Positions 24,303-34,015 of a stretch of DNA of 64,000 nucleotides are shown here, piece after piece. The notes beneath the pieces are model-generated. The model had not been told where the DNA came from and made no database searches. It was given only the letters and a program-made list of their open reading frames with translations. A program made the position numbers and the translations under genes. The stretch's first letter is position 1; each line of letters starts with the position of its first letter. Source of the stretch: an uncultured Candidatus Saccharibacteria bacterium (GTDB lineage Bacteria; Patescibacteriota; Saccharimonadia; Saccharimonadales; Saccharimonadaceae); NCBI GenBank assembly GCA_938045445.1, contig CALIMM010000016.1, positions 105,928-169,927 on the forward strand, written 5' to 3'.

Positions 24303-25403
24303 ATGAAACTGTCTGTCACACAAGAAAATCTCGCACGAGCGCTCGGGGTTGTCGGCCGAGTTGCGAGCAACCGAGCTGGCCTGCCAATCTTAAATAATAT
24401 ATTATTCCGCACTGAAGGTAATCGCCTTCTTCTCGCTGCGACCAACCTAGAGATTGCCGCCACCTACTATATTGGTGCAAAGGTAGAGACGCCGGGGGTA
24501 ATTACCCTACCGGCTAAACTTGTGAGCGAATTTGTGGCGAATTTGCCGAAGGGGCCGATCGAGCTTGAGACCGATGGCACGCGTATGACACTGACGTCTG
24601 GTGGGTACACTTCGACGATTAATGGTGTAGTAGCAGATGACTTTCCGGAGCTACCGACGATCGATGAAGAACAATCGGTACGCTATAGCATTGCTGCTGC
24701 AGATTTTAAGCAGGCGGCAGCGCAAACCTTAGTGACGTGTAGTAATGATACGACTCGGCCTGTCCTGACTGGTGTGTATTGGCATACAGTGGATGGTGCG
24801 CTGTATATGGCGGCGACGGATGGCTATCGCCTGGCTGAGCGGCGTTTGATGGCAAGCCAGAGCCAGATTGCAGCTATTGTGCCAGCGAGCAGTTTGCAAG
24901 AAGCGCTACGCTCGCTCAGTGACGGCACGGAAGAAGTGGAGGTGCTCTTTGATGAGACGCAGGTGCGTTTTCGGTTGGAGGAAGTGGAGATTACGAGCCG
25001 CTTAATCGATGGCACCTACCCAAATTATCGGCAGCTCATCCCTGCTCAGTCCGAGACAAATGTAACGCTGGCAGCAGGCGATTTCTCGCGCGTAGTAAAG
25101 GTGGCAGGGCTCTTTGCGCGTGAGTCTGGTGGCAGTGTCACGCTTACCGCCGACCATGAGGTGCAGAAATTGCGGATTCACTCCGTTGCGTCCGAGCTGG
25201 GCGAAAATACTTCCGAGGCGGAAGCTGAGGTGTCGAGCGATGGGCAGATTACGCTCAATTCGCGGTACATTAGTGATGCACTAGGTGTTCTCGATGGCGA
25301 GACGATCACCTTCCGCTTTAGTGGTAAGCTCTCGCCCTGCGTCTTAACGGCCGCTCAGCCCGAGCCAAACTACATTCATATTATTATGCCACTGAAGAGC
25401 TAG
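24303..25403 (+). CDS. dnaN: DNA polymerase III sliding clamp, beta subunit
   Basis: A 366-residue protein of standard length comprising three clamp domains. It begins KLSVTQENLARALGVVGRVA and contains GLPILNNILFRTEGN, ATNLEIAATYYIGA, TRPVLTGVYWHTVDG and ATDGYRLAERRL, and ends with the family C-terminus YIHIIMPLKS close to the usual VMPMR/L. The dimeric ring tethers the replicative polymerase to DNA. It lies between dnaA and recF in the conserved order. AAAGGA lies 9 bases before the ATG. Confidence 0.96.
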   Translation: MKLSVTQENLARALGVVGRVASNRAGLPILNNILFRTEGNRLLLAATNLEIAATYYIGAKVETPGVITLPAKLVSEFVANLPKGPIELETDGTRMTLTSGGYTSTINGVVADDFPELPTIDEEQSVRYSIAAADFKQAAAQTLVTCSNDTTRPVLTGVYWHTVDGALYMAATDGYRLAERRLMASQSQIAAIVPASSLQEALRSLSDGTEEVEVLFDETQVRFRLEEVEITSRLIDGTYPNYRQLIPAQSETNVTLAAGDFSRVVKVAGLFARESGGSVTLTADHEVQKLRIHSVASELGENTSEAEAEVSSDGQITLNSRYISDALGVLDGETITFRFSGKLSPCVLTAAQPEPNYIHIIMPLKS

Positions 25404-25405
25404 CG

Positions 25406-26404
25406 ATGAAGATAACGCGGCTAGCAGTGCAGCATGTGCGAATCCATACGCTCAAGACGCTTGACCTTGAGCCAGGTACGACGCTGATTTCTGGCCCAAA
25501 TGGCTCTGGTAAGACATCGCTTATTGAGGCGATTCATATTGCGCTGCGTGGTACTTCCTTTCGCGGTAGTGATGAAGCAGTCTGCCAACATGAACAAAAA
25601 AGTTATACAATTGATCTTGCGACGGATGAACAACATTACCGCGTCCAGTATGATCGCCGACATGAAAATAAGCGCAAGCGTTTTATCGTTGATGGCACGA
25701 CATACGGTCGCCTCCCCTATAGCAAAAAATATCCGATCGTCCTCTTCGAACCAGATACACTGCGGATCATTACCGGCTCGCCGCAGCGCCGGCGTGATTT
25801 TCTCGACACGCTCATCCAGCAATATGATGCACACTATAGCCACGAGCTGAGCCGCTATCACCGAGCACTTCAGCAGCGTAATAAACTACTCAAAGACCCT
25901 ACCCTCAGCGAGGCGGCACTTTTCTCGTGGAATCTTATCTTGAGTCAGTATGGCGCGTCGATCATTGCCAAGCGCCAGCGGGTGCTGCGCTATCTTAGTG
26001 TAAAAAGCAGTGCTATGTATCAAAGTATTGCGGGCGCGGCGGATAGCGTTGCGCTGCACTACTCGGAGGAGCGCAGCATGACCGCCCAGCAGCTCCTTGC
26101 CGAGTATGAGCAAAAAACAGCGTATGATACAGTGGTTGGTGCGACAAGTGTTGGCCCACACCGGCATGATATCACGGTACTATTCCGCGGTAATCCAGCG
26201 GCCAAGACCGCATCGCGCGGCGAAATCCGCACCATTGTCCTCGCTCTCAAATTCCTTGAGGCGGCCTACATCCAGCAGCAAACAGGCCAAGCACCACTCA
26301 TTCTGCTCGACGACGTCTTTGGTGAGCTCGACCAGCAGCGCCAGCAGCGCCTCCTTAGCGAATTTGTTGACAATCAGATCGTGATGACGAGTGCGGTGGG
26401 GTGA
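25406..26404 (+). CDS. recF: DNA replication and repair protein RecF
   Basis: A 332-residue SMC-like ATPase: Walker A SGPNGSGKTSLIEAIH at about residues 30-42, the RecF region PIVLFEPDTLRIITGSPQRRRDFLD, and Walker B/signature APLILLDDVFGELDQQRQ near residue 300. It is a little shorter than the usual 360-370 residues. RecF helps load RecA at single-strand gaps. Two bases separate it from dnaN, so they are co-transcribed. It ends in TGA, in line with standard stop usage. Confidence 0.94.
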   Translation: MKITRLAVQHVRIHTLKTLDLEPGTTLISGPNGSGKTSLIEAIHIALRGTSFRGSDEAVCQHEQKSYTIDLATDEQHYRVQYDRRHENKRKRFIVDGTTYGRLPYSKKYPIVLFEPDTLRIITGSPQRRRDFLDTLIQQYDAHYSHELSRYHRALQQRNKLLKDPTLSEAALFSWNLILSQYGASIIAKRQRVLRYLSVKSSAMYQSIAGAADSVALHYSEERSMTAQQLLAEYEQKTAYDTVVGATSVGPHRHDITVLFRGNPAAKTASRGEIRTIVLALKFLEAAYIQQQTGQAPLILLDDVFGELDQQRQQRLLSEFVDNQIVMTSAVG

Positions 26405-26423
26405 GGTGAGTAGGGATAATTAA

Positions 26424-26990
26424 TTAGTCAGCCAATCCATCAATTTTTGAATCAAATAAAGGTGTTGATAGGCTTGTATCATCTTTTGAATATATTGACA
26501 TTTCAATCTTATTTACGCCCGGCATAGCTATTTTAGCTACATATGATAATTGCTGATCACGATTAAGAATAATGTCAAAAGTAACTGTAGTTTCCCCTGT
26601 TTTTTTATCTATTATTTGTTTGTAGCTGTCGAAATTGATAGTTACTTCAGAAATTATTTTCTCTTTTTTGGTAGCACGCTTATCTGAGTATTTTTTGATA
26701 TATACTTTATATTGACCAACTTGCGGTTCAGTAAAGCCATGATTTAGTAATTCAGACAGCCCAAGATAAACAATATCATTGCGAGAACGATATCGTTCGG
26801 GCACGCGACCTGGCGGGTTATAGACGGTTTCACCCGAGTAAGGGTCTGTATATGAATTTACTTTTGATTGATCTTCAGTTTTTTTTGGTTGCGATGGGGT
26901 GAGCCACCACCAAAGAAGAGTGACAACACTAAGAATTACTACGATAATAGCAGATAGTATAAAAAGCTGTTTTTTGACCGAGCTATCCAT
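26424..26990 (-). CDS. Membrane-anchored protein of unknown function at the end of the T4SS cluster
   Basis: A 188-residue protein with a single N-terminal membrane helix (about residues 8-30, ending WWWL) followed by an extracytoplasmic domain. The sequence TDPYSGETVYNPPGRVPERY follows the helix. The remainder is rich in Lys, Ile and Thr with alternating hydrophobic residues, suggesting a beta-fold. No family recognised. It is the last gene of the leftward secretion cluster, 19 bases after the hydrolase gene, and is A+T-rich like that gene. GGAGG is 13 bases before the ATG. It may be a machine component or accessory lipoprotein-like factor. Confidence 0.7.
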   Translation of the reverse strand: MDSSVKKQLFILSAIIVVILSVVTLLWWWLTPSQPKKTEDQSKVNSYTDPYSGETVYNPPGRVPERYRSRNDIVYLGLSELLNHGFTEPQVGQYKVYIKKYSDKRATKKEKIISEVTINFDSYKQIIDKKTGETTVTFDIILNRDQQLSYVAKIAMPGVNKIEMSIYSKDDTSLSTPLFDSKIDGLAD

Positions 26991-27009
26991 ACTCTAATTT
27001 AAACCTCCA

Positions 27010-28251
27010 TTATTTTGTTATAGCCCAAACATTACCCTGCCGTGCATAGGGAAGGATTGCATTGGGGTCCCACTCCTTTTTGCTGTTCTCTTGCCCAGCT
27101 TGTCCATTTGAATCAGCAATTTTCCACTTGCCGTCATTTGTTACTCCACGGATAACAATAAAGTGCCCGCCAGCAATAAAAGGTGAAGGACCAGCCCCAG
27201 ACATATTAACTAGTGCACCACCACGGAGTGCTTCGTTGATTGCAGTGACATCATTTGCAATATTCTTGGCTTTAAGCCCCCAATGTTCGGCAAGCTTTGG
27301 ACTTACATCCCAAGAGCTACCCCACTCATGGGCCATTCCGTTATCTGCAGCAAACTTTGATGTCTCTTCTGGTGTTACCTTTTTACCAGTCATTGCTGTA
27401 ATAATGTTCGACATAGCAGAAGGGCCACATCCTGCTGAGCAAATAGTGTTGGAGCCATAAGAGAGATTAGCCCATGGTTGGTCACATTGGTTATGAACAA
27501 TAAAGCTATCGTCCATATATGATCCCCCACCATTACTGCCTCCTATCCCAGTACAATTTGATCCTGAAGATTGAGATCCACCACTCCCCGATGATGAGCT
27601 ACCACCTGACGAGGAAGAGTCGGGAATTTTTGATTGAAAACTGGTGTATATCTCGTTTGCATACTGTGCACGCTTTCCTTCTTCCCCAGCTCCGTATCGT
27701 TCAAATTTTTCTCCAAATTCGACAGCTAATTTGCCAACGTCAGAACCGGAATCGTTCTTAATGGCTTCTAAGCCGGCCTTCTCCACTCCATTTAACTCTT
27801 CCCAGAGAAACTCTAATTGTGTTTCAAGGGTATTGTAATTACTCTTTGCTTTAAGATTATTTTTGCGTCCGCCAAGCCATTGTGCGATACCGTAAGCACC
27901 AATACTATTTTCGATAGTTGGGTTAATTCTTGACTCTTGTTCTAGATTTCCTGCAATTGCTGCTGCTTGCTTGAGAGATAAACCTTTTCCGACAAAGAAT
28001 CTCAAGACTTTTTCAATATTATCATTCCCAACAAGAGTGGTGCTGGCATCTGCGCCACCCTCGCCAACACCAGTGAGGCATCCTTTAATGCTATAAAACC
28101 TAATTGCCTGCATGGGGTATGAAGCTGGTGATAATTCGGCATAAACAAAAGATGGTTGGACTATTACCATAAGACTAGCAAAGATGAGAGCTAAAAACCT
28201 ATTTTTTTTAGCCGTCGTAAATATGGAAAATGTTTTCTTATGATGCTGCAT
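27010..28251 (-). CDS. Secreted bifunctional wall hydrolase: phage-lysozyme-like domain plus C39-like peptidase
   Basis: A 413-residue protein with a signal sequence at residues about 18-38. Residues about 75-205 resemble the phage tail lysozyme (Phage_lysozyme2) fold: LKQAAAIAGNLEQESRINP with candidate catalytic Glu at 104/106, then GAYGIAQWLGGR. A Ser/Gly linker (about 210-245) joins it to a papain-like C39-family domain: SAGCGPSAMSNII with Cys about 275, GGHFIVIRGV with His about 363, and KIADSNG with Asp about 380. Such proteins open peptidoglycan for secretion machines, like VirB1 or the CHAP/lysozyme proteins of Gram-positive conjugation systems. It overlaps the upstream gene by 14 bases. 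Target could be its own wall or that of a host cell. Confidence 0.85.
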   Translation of the reverse strand: MQHHKKTFSIFTTAKKNRFLALIFASLMVIVQPSFVYAELSPASYPMQAIRFYSIKGCLTGVGEGGADASTTLVGNDNIEKVLRFFVGKGLSLKQAAAIAGNLEQESRINPTIENSIGAYGIAQWLGGRKNNLKAKSNYNTLETQLEFLWEELNGVEKAGLEAIKNDSGSDVGKLAVEFGEKFERYGAGEEGKRAQYANEIYTSFQSKIPDSSSSGGSSSSGSGGSQSSGSNCTGIGGSNGGGSYMDDSFIVHNQCDQPWANLSYGSNTICSAGCGPSAMSNIITAMTGKKVTPEETSKFAADNGMAHEWGSSWDVSPKLAEHWGLKAKNIANDVTAINEALRGGALVNMSGAGPSPFIAGGHFIVIRGVTNDGKWKIADSNGQAGQENSKKEWDPNAILPYARQGNVWAITK

Positions 28252-31201
28252 TTCCTTGTCCTAGATCGATATGTAAGTGGTTACAAGAATCATCAAACGA
28301 TTGCCATCCCTTTTGAGTGATAGCATTGTTTAATGCGCCACGTGCTCCTCCACAGGTTGACTGGCCAATACCACCACCTTGAGGTAGCGCATTTGCATTG
28401 ATCAACTCCTGTACTGCTTGAGCACATTCCTCACCAGCACCATCACCACAAGAGCCGATTGGGCTTAAGTCGACAGCCCTACCTCGAGGGTGCTGGCTAT
28501 ATCCTCCTGCTGTCATTTGTGTACGCATAAGAGACGATACTGTGATCTTATGTTTTTGGCCGATCAGAAGAATGACTTGAAGAATCTGTGGATCGACATT
28601 ACGACTATATTGGGTTGGTACTGAGTCTGGTATAGCTGGCTGACCTTTTGCGGTATTTTCAATCTGGCTCTTAGGGGTTGTTTCGCCAGAATTCCAACCA
28701 TAGTCTGCGACAGTGATGTTTTGGCTGTCTAAAATTTGCTGAGCAAGAGATTTAGCATCACCTGAGGGGAGCGATCCACCTTGAGATTGCTGTTGCCCTT
28801 GAGAATTGCTACCACCATCATCAACAGGTGGGTTGTCCATAGTGTCAACAACCCTTTGGTCGATAGTAAACAAAGCAGCCAGCTTTTTTTCCTCAGAATC
28901 AAACTTACAGTAACTAACATCAACACCATTTTCACCAGTACCTGAGCCACACTTCTCCTGCCATTCCTTAAGCGTACCACCAGTTGCCTCACCTGTCTCT
29001 TCGTTATATTGGCCTGCAAGAGCATCTGCGACTTCTGAAGGATCTTTATCTAAGTCTAGAGCTCCACGAGACACGCTACAAAATGATTCTGCGCCAACAC
29101 CCTTTAAGTTTGGGTCGTCACATGAGTTCCAAATCTTTGCAACTTTATCATCTTCCGCATATGCTTGAGTGCCAAGTAGGGCAGGAAAAATATTTTTTGA
29201 TAGAGAAAGCACACTATTAGTGAAATTACCTAAACTAGAGAAACTACTCATATAAGGTATGAATGAGCTGTAAATACTACCCATGAATGTGTAAGGTGAT
29301 GAGATATCGAATGGACTATGATTGAGCCTATATTCTTGAGCATATGCTAAGTTAAGTTTAGCAGCTTCACGCTTATATGCGATCGTTTGATCCGTGGTTA
29401 ATACACCATTACCACCAGCTGCAGCTGATTCAGAAAACATATGTAATATACCGCTAGACATTGCATCGCCAGCATCTTCGCCTATCGTAGAACTATCCAC
29501 TAGCGTTCCTGCCATGGTATTAATAAGTTTGCCGAGAATTGGAGCCATAATACTTGATATGACAGGTGCAGCCATTTCTGATACAAGCTGGCCAACAATG
29601 CTTGTCCAACCTCCAGCTACACTCAGGAGGAGCTGACCTGCACTACTGTTGATGCCCGTACATGATGTTTTAAGGATACCAATATTAGCGCCAAGTGCGT
29701 TAGCAAGGCTATTCATTTTACGCGCCCATCCACCACCTGGAACATACTGCGTCCAGTTTGAGGTATCTGACGAAACTAAATCGTTATACATAATTTGCTT
29801 ATAACCATGGCTTTCAGGGGCAGATCGTTTTGTAATCTTACCTTCTTTATTGACCCTTGTAGCCATAAATTTAGCTCCTAATTCGGCCATAGGTATATAG
29901 TTGTTTGTTCCAGCTCTTGCATGATCTGCGGCGACAGCAAACAAAGTTGTAAATTGGATGAATTGCTCCATTTGAATAGCTCGAATTGTTTTACTGATAG
30001 ATTGGGCACCGTCTTGTACCATACAAAGCCCACCAGCAAGCATTGCAGCAATATTGCCATTTTTGCCGACACCCTCTTTGATGAGCTTGGCGGCAGCCTC
30101 TTTACTGACTGATTTTGATGCACCTTCAGCACCTTCGCCAACTATCTTTTTCGCTTCGTTGCCAATATCAGTATCTTCGGTTATCTTTTCTTTCCCTTCT
30201 TCGTCGGATTCCTTCGCTTCGTATTTGCCCTTTATTTCTTTGCCTTTGACGGCATTATCAATACCTTCATCAACTTGTTTTTTGTTTTTTGCTTCGGCTA
30301 GACGATCTTTTTTTGTAAGTTTCCACTTTTTTCTAAGATTGGCAGCTACTTTATCAGAAAACACTACCCAGCGAGGTGCGTAAACTTCGTGAATTATAGA
30401 GCGGACTTCCGTATCCTGGAAAAAGTTTTTTCTAAAGTCTGGCGAATCAATAACTTTTTTTGTACCATCACTACGCGTAAAACGCAATTGGTCTGGTTTT
30501 ACACCTAATAAGCCAACATCCTCACTCTTTATAACCTTACCATCTTTGAGAGCTTCGATTCTTCTGTTTTTTTCAAACCGTTTAATCATATACTTTGACA
30601 AACGACCATAGCGTTGGCAGACACGAAGTGTGGAGCATATACCACCAGTCGCCTTGCCTTCGATACGCTGATACATAATCTTATGGGCACGCTTTTCAAA
30701 GCTAGTACTTTGTGAATCCCACTTGATGACTGAATTTTGCAACCAGTGTGAAATAGAAAGACTGGCAAAATTTGCTGGCGTCATAGCAAGGAAACTACCC
30801 CCGCCAAACATCATAATAGCGAGAGTGATTAAAGGCTTATTTCGTGCACCAGTTATTGTGCCGCGTACTTTACCAAAGAGAGAGGTTGATTTACTAGAAG
30901 CGGCAGTATTTGCAGGCGAAACATTTGTATCCCACCCTCCTCCTGGCGCGCCCTCCTGGCCTCGGACGGAGTTGGCATAGTCGCTGCCAGTTGCGCCAGT
31001 GCTGCTGGCGTTGCTATGGGCGGATGAGCCACTCCCGCTGTTCTCGCGCGACTGGAGGTCTTGGGCGGTGTTGGATTGGCTATAATCACCACTGCCAGCA
31101 TGATTATTTCGGCCAGCGAAGGTGTCGTTGCTCCAATGCGTATTCCCCGGATTATGCCGGTCGAGATCGGGTTTTTGCTGGGAGGGGATGGGGGTAGGCA
31201 T
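28238..31201 (-). CDS. Large membrane protein of the T4SS cluster with a C-terminal M15/VanY-like peptidase domain
   Basis: A 987-residue protein. Residues 1-100 are hydrophilic and rich in Ser, Asn, Gly and Gln. A hydrophobic stretch at about 115-145 follows, then a long Lys/Glu-rich region and further hydrophobic segments in the middle (around MLAGGLCMV and the 540-600 region). The last 130 residues hold SQHPRGRAVDLSP and CNHLHIDLG, the H-x6-D and H-x-H zinc ligands of the LAS/M15 peptidase group that cleaves peptidoglycan cross-peptides. The gene starts 5 bases after virB4. The central part is A+T-rich, unlike the N-terminal 80 codons. I interpret it as a channel or surface component carrying its own peptidase; the middle is not recognised. 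Confidence 0.8.
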   Translation of the reverse strand: MPTPIPSQQKPDLDRHNPGNTHWSNDTFAGRNNHAGSGDYSQSNTAQDLQSRENSGSGSSAHSNASSTGATGSDYANSVRGQEGAPGGGWDTNVSPANTAASSKSTSLFGKVRGTITGARNKPLITLAIMMFGGGSFLAMTPANFASLSISHWLQNSVIKWDSQSTSFEKRAHKIMYQRIEGKATGGICSTLRVCQRYGRLSKYMIKRFEKNRRIEALKDGKVIKSEDVGLLGVKPDQLRFTRSDGTKKVIDSPDFRKNFFQDTEVRSIIHEVYAPRWVVFSDKVAANLRKKWKLTKKDRLAEAKNKKQVDEGIDNAVKGKEIKGKYEAKESDEEGKEKITEDTDIGNEAKKIVGEGAEGASKSVSKEAAAKLIKEGVGKNGNIAAMLAGGLCMVQDGAQSISKTIRAIQMEQFIQFTTLFAVAADHARAGTNNYIPMAELGAKFMATRVNKEGKITKRSAPESHGYKQIMYNDLVSSDTSNWTQYVPGGGWARKMNSLANALGANIGILKTSCTGINSSAGQLLLSVAGGWTSIVGQLVSEMAAPVISSIMAPILGKLINTMAGTLVDSSTIGEDAGDAMSSGILHMFSESAAAGGNGVLTTDQTIAYKREAAKLNLAYAQEYRLNHSPFDISSPYTFMGSIYSSFIPYMSSFSSLGNFTNSVLSLSKNIFPALLGTQAYAEDDKVAKIWNSCDDPNLKGVGAESFCSVSRGALDLDKDPSEVADALAGQYNEETGEATGGTLKEWQEKCGSGTGENGVDVSYCKFDSEEKKLAALFTIDQRVVDTMDNPPVDDGGSNSQGQQQSQGGSLPSGDAKSLAQQILDSQNITVADYGWNSGETTPKSQIENTAKGQPAIPDSVPTQYSRNVDPQILQVILLIGQKHKITVSSLMRTQMTAGGYSQHPRGRAVDLSPIGSCGDGAGEECAQAVQELINANALPQGGGIGQSTCGGARGALNNAITQKGWQSFDDSCNHLHIDLGQGNAAS

Positions 31202-31205
31202 GGGA

Positions 31206-33041
31206 CTACGACCTCACTGGCTGCTGGTATAAGCTGTTATTGGCCACCGGGTTGGTGGTGATGAATTGTGTCTCGGTCTCGCTGGCAAAAATGCGGATAT
31301 GAACGTGGTTTTGCCCAGCAAAGAAGAGTCCATCGCCCACCGGGAAGTTAGACAGACGCTTACGCTCTTCCTCGGTGAGTTTGAAGACCTCAGCTAGCAC
31401 ATCTACCGCACTGGTCGATTGCTTTAGCAAAAGCTGGAGCGAGCTGTTTGCTACAATAGCCCGGCCCTTCTCGCTTCCCATAAAGTCCTCTACGTCCTGC
31501 GTGATGGTCGTCAGGCCCAGAGAGTACTTACGAGCTCGCTTGGCTAGGCTATGGAGAAACTCTGCCGAGTCTTCGTACTTCATCAGCTGCCAGGCCTCAT
31601 CGACGATCAGCATCCGCCGGCGCTGCACAGTGCGAGCGATATTCCAGATGTGGCTCAGCACAATATACATTGCCACTGGCCGCAGGTCATCCTCGAGGTC
31701 GCGGATATTAAACACCACCATGCTGTTATTAATATCAACATTGCTCTGCTGGCTAAAGATACCAGCAAAAGTACCTGTGGTGTATTTGCGCAGGCGCTGG
31801 GCTAGCGATGGCCCTGCCCCACCCATGTGAAGGAGGGTGTCGTAGAGGTCAATGATCGTCGGTGGCTGAGAATTATGTGTTAGTGGATCGCTGGTGATGC
31901 CAGCCCGGGCGTAGGTATCGATGAGCGCTTGATCAAGGTCGGCCTCCTCAGCTGGGCTGAGCAAGGCAATCTGCTGCCCGCCCACCAATGTGCCACCCAG
32001 CATGAGCTTGAAGAGCCGCTGCAGGGTGATGAGGTTAGCGCGCAGGGCGTCGGTTGCTTCGTCGCTGTCGATCACTCGAGGGAGGTCGAAGGGGTTAATC
32101 CGCGTATCGCTGCTGAGGCTGAGGCGAATGTAGCTGCCGCCGACTGCATCGGCTAGCTTCTGGTACTCGTTCTCTGGGTCGATGACGAGGATGTCGGTAC
32201 CAAGCATCATACTGCGCAGTGCCTCGAGCTTAACGGTGAATGATTTACCAGCACCAGACTTCGCAAAGACGACCATATTCGCATTCTCAAGGCTAAAGCG
32301 GTCGAAGATGACCAGCCCTTGGTTGTGCTGGTTCACACCATAGAGAATCCCTTCGCCATCACTGAGGTCGGCACTGGTAAAGGGAAAGCTCGTGCTCACC
32401 GCACCAGTGTTCATGTTGCGGCGGACTTGCAGCTGGTCGGTCATTTGGGGGATGGTACTGTTGAGGCCTTGCTCTTGCTGGTTGCTGGCGGTCTTGCTGT
32501 AGACCATATTTTGGCCAAAGATCGTCTCGATGACGTGCTGGACAAAGCTCAGCTCCTCGAGACTATCGGCATAGAGCGTGACGTAGAGCCCAAAGCGGAA
32601 GAAGCGCTCGGCCCCAAGCTGTAGCTGGTCGCGCAATTCCTCGGCATCAGCCAGAGCGGCCTCGCGGGCTGGGTCACGCACCTTACCCTTTTCGGAGTTA
32701 AGCGCCATATCGGCCTCAAGTTGTGTCACCTTCTTGCGGAGGTTGTTGAGGACGATCTCTGTCTCGACGGGGTAGATAAACATGCTGATATCGAGCACTT
32801 GGTCGATGTTGATCAATCCTGATAGCCAGCCTGTATAGAGCTCACGCGGGTAGCCATAGATATAGAGCGTGCGGCCATATTTGGTGCCAATGCGGAAGTA
32901 CGTGCTGTGGATCTCGAGACTGCTAGGGGCGATTAGGTCGCGCAGTGTCGTCATACCTTTGATAAAGGCTTCTTCTACCTCTGCTTGCTCGCGCTCGCGC
33001 TGCTGGGCAGCAATGTCGATTGGATCAGGTCGTCGTGCCAT
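31206..33041 (-). CDS. virB4: VirB4/TraC-type conjugation ATPase
   Basis: A 611-residue P-loop ATPase. Residues 1-240 form the VirB4 N-terminal region, with a charged segment at about 105-145. Walker A is FAKSGAGKSFTVK at about 260-270, followed by DILVIDPENEYQKLA; Walker B is RRMLIVDEAWQLMKYEDSA, and then TTITQDVEDFM, all typical of VirB4/TraE enzymes. These hexameric ATPases power assembly of, and transport through, type IV secretion systems. It begins at the last base of the TraC-like gene (TAATG), so translation is coupled. The protein is complete, so the machine is probably functional. Confidence 0.95.
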   Translation of the reverse strand: MARRPDPIDIAAQQREREQAEVEEAFIKGMTTLRDLIAPSSLEIHSTYFRIGTKYGRTLYIYGYPRELYTGWLSGLINIDQVLDISMFIYPVETEIVLNNLRKKVTQLEADMALNSEKGKVRDPAREAALADAEELRDQLQLGAERFFRFGLYVTLYADSLEELSFVQHVIETIFGQNMVYSKTASNQQEQGLNSTIPQMTDQLQVRRNMNTGAVSTSFPFTSADLSDGEGILYGVNQHNQGLVIFDRFSLENANMVVFAKSGAGKSFTVKLEALRSMMLGTDILVIDPENEYQKLADAVGGSYIRLSLSSDTRINPFDLPRVIDSDEATDALRANLITLQRLFKLMLGGTLVGGQQIALLSPAEEADLDQALIDTYARAGITSDPLTHNSQPPTIIDLYDTLLHMGGAGPSLAQRLRKYTTGTFAGIFSQQSNVDINNSMVVFNIRDLEDDLRPVAMYIVLSHIWNIARTVQRRRMLIVDEAWQLMKYEDSAEFLHSLAKRARKYSLGLTTITQDVEDFMGSEKGRAIVANSSLQLLLKQSTSAVDVLAEVFKLTEEERKRLSNFPVGDGLFFAGQNHVHIRIFASETETQFITTNPVANNSLYQQPVRS

Positions 33042-34000
33042 TAAAAATCTCCTTTGTGATATGCTGTCGAGGTTGGGACGGCTCCCTCACCCTTGCGGAC
33101 GAAGGTGGAAGTCACGTTATTAAAGTCGCCCAGTGGCTCGCGCACCGCCGTGTCGGGGTTGTACATGTTGTAATAGAGGGTACCGAGCTCTTTAGTCTTG
33201 AGCTGCACTGCCCGCACACCAATCTGCATCAAGCCATTAAGGATGGTGTCAGCGCGGTTGCGGATCTCCTCGCGGGCTCGCTCGTAGGTTTCTTTGCTAA
33301 TCTTCGTCACGGTGTTGGTGTTCTTGGGAGCGAAGAGCTTGGTGAAGAACCCTTTACTCTGGTCGAGAATTGTCCCCTCCCCTGCTGGGTAATACGGGAT
33401 GACGACGTAGAAACTCTTGTCCATGATGTTGGCGTTTTGCGAGAGGTCGTCGATGAAGTTGATATAGTCTTCCATCAGTACGCTGAGCAGCATGTTGTCT
33501 TGAGTACGCTGGATGGCGACCAGCTTATCGAGGTACGGGCCGATATCGACCCGCTGCGAGCGGATGCAGATTTGCACCGGGAAGTACAGTGCATTGAGAA
33601 AGTTCTGGTAGCTATACTCTACCCCCTCGCGCTCACGAGCGCTCATGAGGTCAAAGTTAATCGACTCACAGGCAATGACGGCGCGAAAGCTGCCATCGCC
33701 CATGATGATCATATCATCACGCAATTCCGAGAGGAGGAGGCTATTCTGCGTGGTGGCGGGCTTGGGTGGGGCTTTTTTCTTGGTGTCTTGGGTGGGCTGA
33801 TCATTCGTATTGCCTTGCACAGCTGGTGGCTGAGCTGGTGCTTGCACGGCGGGGTAATTGCCCTGTGGCGGAGCAGGATACTGCGGATAATTAGCTGGTG
33901 CCTGGCCCGCTGGCGCAGCGCCCTGGCCTTGGCTATAACCAAACTGGCTGGGTGGCCCAGCTGGTGGCTGTTGATTGTTGGGTGAATTTGGCGACACCAC
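33041..34000 (-). CDS. TraC-like protein encoded just before virB4
   Basis: A 319-residue protein. The first 85 residues are a Pro/Gln/Ala/Gly-rich disordered segment. Residues about 95-300 are globular, starting SLLLSELRDDMIIMGDGSFR and including ALYFPVQICIRSQRVD, a pattern shared with the N-terminal region of VirB4/TraC proteins. In Patescibacteria such a protein regularly precedes VirB4, as though the ATPase N-terminal domain had been duplicated or split off. It has no P-loop. It lies between PrgI and VirB4 in one operon and overlaps virB4 by one base, and likely binds it. Confidence 0.8.
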   Translation of the reverse strand: MVSPNSPNNQQPPAGPPSQFGYSQGQGAAPAGQAPANYPQYPAPPQGNYPAVQAPAQPPAVQGNTNDQPTQDTKKKAPPKPATTQNSLLLSELRDDMIIMGDGSFRAVIACESINFDLMSAREREGVEYSYQNFLNALYFPVQICIRSQRVDIGPYLDKLVAIQRTQDNMLLSVLMEDYINFIDDLSQNANIMDKSFYVVIPYYPAGEGTILDQSKGFFTKLFAPKNTNTVTKISKETYERAREEIRNRADTILNGLMQIGVRAVQLKTKELGTLYYNMYNPDTAVREPLGDFNNVTSTFVRKGEGAVPTSTAYHKGDF

Positions 34001-34015
34001 TCTCCTTCTTATTTC

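Noticed and set aside
33020..33985. A 321-codon plus-strand frame opposite the TraC-like gene
   Set aside because: Antisense shadow. The minus-strand product has a conserved place and coupling with virB4.
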